Shown here: positions 54,025 through 58,097 of the stretch, piece after piece | Numbering within the stretch: the first letter of the stretch is position 1 | Layout: each line of letters opens with the position of its first letter | Assembly (NCBI GenBank): GCA_023138975.1 | Contig: JAGLON010000035.1 | Span: 1 to 58,097 of the forward strand | Direction: 5' to 3' | Length of the DNA stretch: 58,097 bases | Source: Candidatus Zixiibacteriota bacterium | Lineage (GTDB): Bacteria > Zixibacteria > MSB-5A5 > GN15 > JAAZOE01 | Notes under the pieces: model-generated | Told to the model about the DNA's origin: nothing | The model's input: the letters and a program-made list of their open reading frames with translations, nothing else | The model's database searches: none | Translations under genes and position numbers: made by a program

Positions 54025-54269
54025 TGTGGCTTAGATTTGCAATACTTTGGGCTTCGGGATAAACCACAATATCCCAGATGCGGAAATAGTAGTGTAGGAG
54101 AAGCTGGTGGGCTGGAAAAAGCCATATTTGGATTGGTTTGTATATTTTTCTTGCTCATTTTCAACAACTCATTATATTAGTATGAGTTACAACACATAGG
54201 ATAGAACTCAATATTCTTCTTAAGAGGTTACCTCTCTTACGGTAATCAAACTGCGCTTAGGAGGCCCGC
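54025..54269. other. Intergenic region with C25 peptidase promoter
   Basis: This 245-base region holds a TTGCTC-N16-TATATT promoter candidate at 54151-54178 and an inverted repeat AACTCAT-N9-ATGAGTT at about 54166-54188 overlapping the -10. That repeat could be an operator. AGGAGG lies at 54259-54264. Confidence 0.5.
54151..54178 (+). promoter_or_regulatory. Candidate promoter of the C25 peptidase gene (TTGCTC-N16-TATATT)
   Basis: TTGCTC at 54151-54156 and TATATT at 54173-54178 are separated by 16 bases, 91 bases before the start. An inverted repeat overlaps the -10 box. Confidence 0.5.
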
Positions 54270-57200
54270 ATGAGTGGAAGGCTACTGCTTCCGGCCGTTA
54301 TCTTATTAATGCTACTATCCCCTATCTATGCCGAACAAATAGATTTGGGTAGTAATCTGGATAATGCCGCCGTTTCGGTATTGGAGTCAAACGATTCCAG
54401 GACCGTTATACGTTATGAAATCGGATCGTTCAACCAAACTCCCGTTCAAATTAACAATCGGGAGTATTTTACTATCGGCCTTGTAGACGAAGGGCTGATA
54501 ATCAATCAAGGTTCTCCGCATCTTCCGAGAATCTGCCGGAGTATTATTATTCCGGATAATTCCCGCATGAGTATTAAAATTCTTGAGAGCGAGTATGTCG
54601 AGTATAAGGATATTGATATCGCTCCTTCAAAAGGAAGCATCACTCGTGATATTAACCCGGATGATGTCCCCTATGCTTTTGGAACAGAATACACTCAGAA
54701 TGCATGGTATCCTTATGACGTCACTAATTTGAGAGAACCGCATATTCTTCGAGACTATCGTGGTCTGGTGGTTGAGATTAATGCCTTTCAGTATAATCCC
54801 GTTCAGAGATTGCTGCGGGTGTACACCTCAATAACAGTTGAGGTCTTTGAAGATGGAAAGGGCGAGATCAATACTCTCGATAGTAGAAAGAGCAATTCCT
54901 CTTTGATTGAGGAGTTTGACAATATTTACAAGCGCCATTTTATCAACTATGACTCTTTTGTTGATAAGTACACTCATCTGGTTGATCGTGGTGATATGCT
55001 CATAATTACTTATGACTCTTACCATGATGCGATGTTGCCGCTCGTTAACTGGAAAATTCAAAAAGGTATAAAGACTGAGATCGTTGATATTTCCACAATC
55101 GGAAATACGACAACTGCGATCAAAAACTTGATTCAATCATATTATGACGACGCCGAATTTGATCTGGCCTGGGTATTATTAGTCGGTGATCATGCTCAGA
55201 TTACATCTCTATCCTCCGGCGGCGGCGCATCGGATCCGTCCTTTGTACTTTTAGCCGGCAGTGATAGTTATCCGGATGCTTTTATCGGAAGATTCTCAGC
55301 CGAGAATGTATCTCAGGTTGAAACCCAGGTTGAGCGCACAGTCGCATATGAGAAAACACCTTTGGGCGCAGACTGGTTTCACAAAGCCACTGGTATAGCT
55401 TCAAATCAGGGCGATGGTCAGGGGCACAATGGTGAAGCTGACAACGTTCATATGGGTCTAATTCGTGATGACCTGTTAGGCTACAACTTCACTGAAGTTG
55501 ACGAAATTTATGATCCGAGCGCAACTATTGCTCAAATCAGCGCTGCTTTAAACAGTGGACGAGGTTTTATAAATTATGTTGGCCACGGTGGAACTACGGA
55601 TTGGGTAACGACCGGATTTTCAAATACAAATGTCAACCAACTTACAAATAATGACATGCTTCCCTTTATCATTTCTGTTGCTTGTGTTAACGGGGATTTC
55701 GATAACTCAACCTGTTTCGGTGAAGCTTGGCTTCGCGCGACCCATAACGGCGAACCTTCTGGCGCAATCGGCGCCTATATGTCTACGATCAATCAGGACT
55801 GGGTCCCCCCGATGCACGCTCAGGATGAGTCAACTGACCTTCTGATTGCCGAAGCTGTAACGACCTTTGGCGGCCTGTGCTTTAACGGCTCCTGCAAAAT
55901 GATTGATCTTTCGGGCAGTTCCGGTATTGAAATGTATGAAACCTGGCATATTTTCGGAGATCCTTCGGTACAGTTATGGACTGATAACCCGGAAGTCGTC
56001 AGTGTCATTCATGATGATGTTTTATTAATAGGTATGACAGAAACAACTGTTCAGGTACCGGGATATGAAAACGCTCTATGCGCGATCACCTTCAACAATG
56101 AAATCCTGGGACGGGCTTATACTGATGCAACAGGAAACGCGACCATTTCATTTGCCGGAGAGTTACCGGTTGGTGAAAATGTCAAACTTACAGTAACGGC
56201 TTTTAATATGATGCCGTTTATGGCTGACATCACCGTAATAACTCCAAACGGCCCCTACATTGTTTATGATCTGAATGATATCGATGATGGTTTAGGTAAC
56301 GGTAACGGTGTTATTGATTATGGTGAGACGATTGTTTTTGGTGTTCAGTTGAAGAATGTTGGTCCCGATGACGCTACGGCCGTCGGCGCGGTTTTATCGA
56401 CTTCAGACACCTATGCAACCATCACCGACAACAGCGCCTCATTTGGCGACATTCTTGGTGATAACGGCACCGGTTATGTATCGGATGCGTTCACAGTTGA
56501 GATAGCGTCCAACACGCCTGATAATCATACTCTCACCTTTGATTTGACGATGACCGACGCCAATGATTCAACCTGGACCAGTTCCTTCTCGGTGGCTTCT
56601 CACGCACCGGTTCTGGGTTATCTGGCGGTCACGGCCTCGGATGCTTCGGGCAACAACAATGGTGTTTTTGATCCGGGCGAGACAGTTGATCTGGTGATTA
56701 CGATTGAGAACAGCGGTTCCGGAGATGCCAATAGTATCACGGCCGCTTTGTCTATAACCGACAGTTATTTAAGTATAATTGATGCTGACGGAAGTTTTGA
56801 TGATATCGTATCCTCCGGTTCAGATGACAACGACATTGATATCTTTGTTGCTTCAGCAGACGCATCCTGTCCTCGCGGTCATGAGGTAACGTTTACGGTA
56901 GCTGTTTCAGCCGCGAACGGTTTTTCTACAAATCTCAATTTCACGATGATAATTGGCGACCGGGTTGTGTTCCATGCTGATGATTTTGCTTTTGATCAGG
57001 GTTGGACCGGACTGGGCGGCAATGGTGAATGGACGATTGGCGCGGCAACCGGCGGAGCCGGCGGTGACAGCTACGGCAGCAGTGATCCGGCGACCGACCA
57101 TAGTCCCACCGGCGACAATATGGTTTTGGGCAATGACTTGACTTCGGGCAGCGGCGGTGACTATAACGGCGGCCTATCGACGACCTATTGGATTACCTCC

Positions 57201-58097
57201 CCGGTCATTGACTGCGGTGATTTCAACGGTTGTATGCTTAGTTTCTGGCGCTGGCTGGGCGTTGAGAAGAACAATTATGATCACGTTTATTTATCGGTTT
57301 TTGACGGCAGTAGCTGGGTTCAGTTATTCGCCAACGGCGGCGCTAACATTGACGAGTCGGCCTGGAGTGAGCAGACGTATGATGTTTCGGCATATGCTGA
57401 CAGCAACAGCAACTTCCAGATTCGCTTTGGCATGGGCGGCAGTGACGGTTCGATGAATTTCTGCGGTTGGAACATTGATGATTTGGCTCTCAAGGGCTAC
57501 GGCGAGCGGAGTTCGGCCAACATCGCTTTCAAGCAGGACGCGGTGGTTGACAGTCTGACGCCGGGTGATGGAGCGGTGCAGGATTTATGGGTTTATAACG
57601 AGAGTGAGACAAGTATCCTCCGGGTTCTGTTCAGCAGCACGGTCAGCTGGCTGACCTGTTCTGGCGATCAGGTTTATGTTGATCCGTTAGACAGTCTGGC
57701 GTTCCCGTTGACGTTTGTAACGGCGGGGATGGAGCCTGGTGATTATACTGGTCTGTTGACTTACTCATGTAATGATTACAGTAACCAGTTTGATACGCTT
57801 GAGGTTTCTCTCCATCTTTATGCTCCAGAGATTTCAGTATTAACAGATCCGTTGAGCGGCAGCTGCGGCAGCGGAGAGACGACCAGTTGTGAGTTCACGA
57901 TCAACAATGTTGGTCCGGGTCGTTTGGTCTATTCGGTTGGGTGTCAGATGTTCGACGGCAAGTCCGGTTTAACAGTGGCCTCTCGTCCGCTTTTATTGCC
58001 TGAGCTGCTTGGTCATCGACCTGCTGACGGCGACAAGTCTGATGCGACTGAGCCTTATTATCGCGCTCACGGTAAGAATGCCGGCGGTCCCGATGCC
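54270..58097 (+). CDS. Secreted C25 (gingipain-like) cysteine peptidase, 3' end cut by the window
   Basis: The frame is open for at least 1276 codons to the window edge without a stop. ATG at 54270 has AGGAGG upstream and a signal peptide (about 1-21). A gingipain-type propeptide and fold follow, with catalytic His439 in NYVGHGG and catalytic Cys472 in ISVACVNGDF, the C25 signature. Then come an Ig-like domain, CARDB-like repeats (EDNGNGVIDYGETI and NNNGVFDPGETVD types), a jelly-roll-like domain with WTGLGGNGEW, and further beta modules. From about 56.9 kb the codons become more GC rich, which may reflect domain recombination. The C-terminal sorting or dockerin part is not visible. Confidence 0.88.
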   Translation, partial: MSGRLLLPAVILLMLLSPIYAEQIDLGSNLDNAAVSVLESNDSRTVIRYEIGSFNQTPVQINNREYFTIGLVDEGLIINQGSPHLPRICRSIIIPDNSRMSIKILESEYVEYKDIDIAPSKGSITRDINPDDVPYAFGTEYTQNAWYPYDVTNLREPHILRDYRGLVVEINAFQYNPVQRLLRVYTSITVEVFEDGKGEINTLDSRKSNSSLIEEFDNIYKRHFINYDSFVDKYTHLVDRGDMLIITYDSYHDAMLPLVNWKIQKGIKTEIVDISTIGNTTTAIKNLIQSYYDDAEFDLAWVLLVGDHAQITSLSSGGGASDPSFVLLAGSDSYPDAFIGRFSAENVSQVETQVERTVAYEKTPLGADWFHKATGIASNQGDGQGHNGEADNVHMGLIRDDLLGYNFTEVDEIYDPSATIAQISAALNSGRGFINYVGHGGTTDWVTTGFSNTNVNQLTNNDMLPFIISVACVNGDFDNSTCFGEAWLRATHNGEPSGAIGAYMSTINQDWVPPMHAQDESTDLLIAEAVTTFGGLCFNGSCKMIDLSGSSGIEMYETWHIFGDPSVQLWTDNPEVVSVIHDDVLLIGMTETTVQVPGYENALCAITFNNEILGRAYTDATGNATISFAGELPVGENVKLTVTAFNMMPFMADITVITPNGPYIVYDLNDIDDGLGNGNGVIDYGETIVFGVQLKNVGPDDATAVGAVLSTSDTYATITDNSASFGDILGDNGTGYVSDAFTVEIASNTPDNHTLTFDLTMTDANDSTWTSSFSVASHAPVLGYLAVTASDASGNNNGVFDPGETVDLVITIENSGSGDANSITAALSITDSYLSIIDADGSFDDIVSSGSDDNDIDIFVASADASCPRGHEVTFTVAVSAANGFSTNLNFTMIIGDRVVFHADDFAFDQGWTGLGGNGEWTIGAATGGAGGDSYGSSDPATDHSPTGDNMVLGNDLTSGSGGDYNGGLSTTYWITSPVIDCGDFNGCMLSFWRWLGVEKNNYDHVYLSVFDGSSWVQLFANGGANIDESAWSEQTYDVSAYADSNSNFQIRFGMGGSDGSMNFCGWNIDDLALKGYGERSSANIAFKQDAVVDSLTPGDGAVQDLWVYNESETSILRVLFSSTVSWLTCSGDQVYVDPLDSLAFPLTFVTAGMEPGDYTGLLTYSCNDYSNQFDTLEVSLHLYAPEISVLTDPLSGSCGSGETTSCEFTINNVGPGRLVYSVGCQMFDGKSGLTVASRPLLLPELLGHRPADGDKSDATEPYYRAHGKNAGGPDA

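Noticed and set aside
53526..54167. 213-codon minus-strand open frame opposite the reductase
   Set aside because: It lies antisense to a well-supported gene, has no recognised motif and no start signal.

Overview
The window looks like chromosomal DNA of an uncultured Gram-negative bacterium. Outer-membrane barrels, signal peptides and lipoboxes are present, and TGA and TAA both act as ordinary stops. Seven secreted proteins end in a dockerin-like repeat with the pattern GDxNxDxxxNVGDAVYLINYxFKGGPAP. That pattern, moderate A+T content and an archaeal-type GatDE suggest a candidate phylum of the FCB/Zixibacteria kind. The taxonomic guess is inference from memory, not a search. No tRNA, rRNA, CRISPR array or insertion sequence was recognised.

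Layout. 0.2-7.8 kb: a HI0933-type flavoprotein, then on the minus strand an ABC exporter (ATPase and permease) and an overlapping pair of M14-type carboxypeptidases, one of which has lost its catalytic residues. 8.0-10.2 kb: a CBS protein and an SLC13-type transporter. 10.4-13.5 kb: a secreted thioredoxin-like dockerin protein read through an in-frame TGA, then a small calcium-motif protein coupled to an outer-membrane barrel. 13.5-16.9 kb: gatD and gatE on the minus strand. 17.2-35.8 kb: a secretome region with a PPAD-like deiminase, cohesin-like/dockerin proteins, a CBM9/DUF5916 barrel, a C10 peptidase, a thrombospondin type 3 array and an FG-GAP/PKD protein. A nitroreductase, a DUF4097-like protein and an unknown membrane protein lie among them. 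35.8-41.4 kb: a signalling cluster (double receiver, FHA-GAF-PP2C phosphatase, Ser/Thr kinase with TPRs). 41.5-49.2 kb: a four-gene fumarate-reductase-like/HdrBC operon on the minus strand, divergent from a classical type B succinate dehydrogenase/fumarate reductase (sdhCAB) followed by rubredoxin. 49.2-52.6 kb: a repeat-rich stretch with a family protein of unknown function and two paralogous lipoproteins. 52.7-54.0 kb: a pyridine nucleotide-disulfide reductase-like enzyme with in-frame TGA at its active-site Cys. 54.3 kb to the edge: a gingipain-like C25 protease that runs off the window.

Main discoveries. Two genes are interrupted by a single in-frame TGA placed exactly at a redox Cys: the first Cys of a thioredoxin CxxC, and the active-site Cys of the CoA-disulfide-reductase/NADH-oxidase family. 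Each TGA is followed at the right distance by a bacterial SECIS-like hairpin, one with a GGUCU apical loop and one with a bulged U and a GU loop. I read both as selenoproteins. A near-perfect Rex operator lies between a strong promoter and the first gene of the Hdr/fumarate-reductase-like operon, which suggests NADH/NAD+ control. Many secreted-protein genes share a promoter form TTGnnn-N16-TATATT.

How the genes may work together. The secreted peptidases (M14, C10, C25), the PPAD-like deiminase and the cohesin-like/dockerin proteins point to protein degradation on or outside the cell, possibly organised by dockerin-type interactions. The Sdh and Hdr-linked complexes point to anaerobic or flexible respiration with fumarate/succinate and thiol or quinone chemistry. 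The selenoproteins and rubredoxin fit a low-potential redox metabolism.
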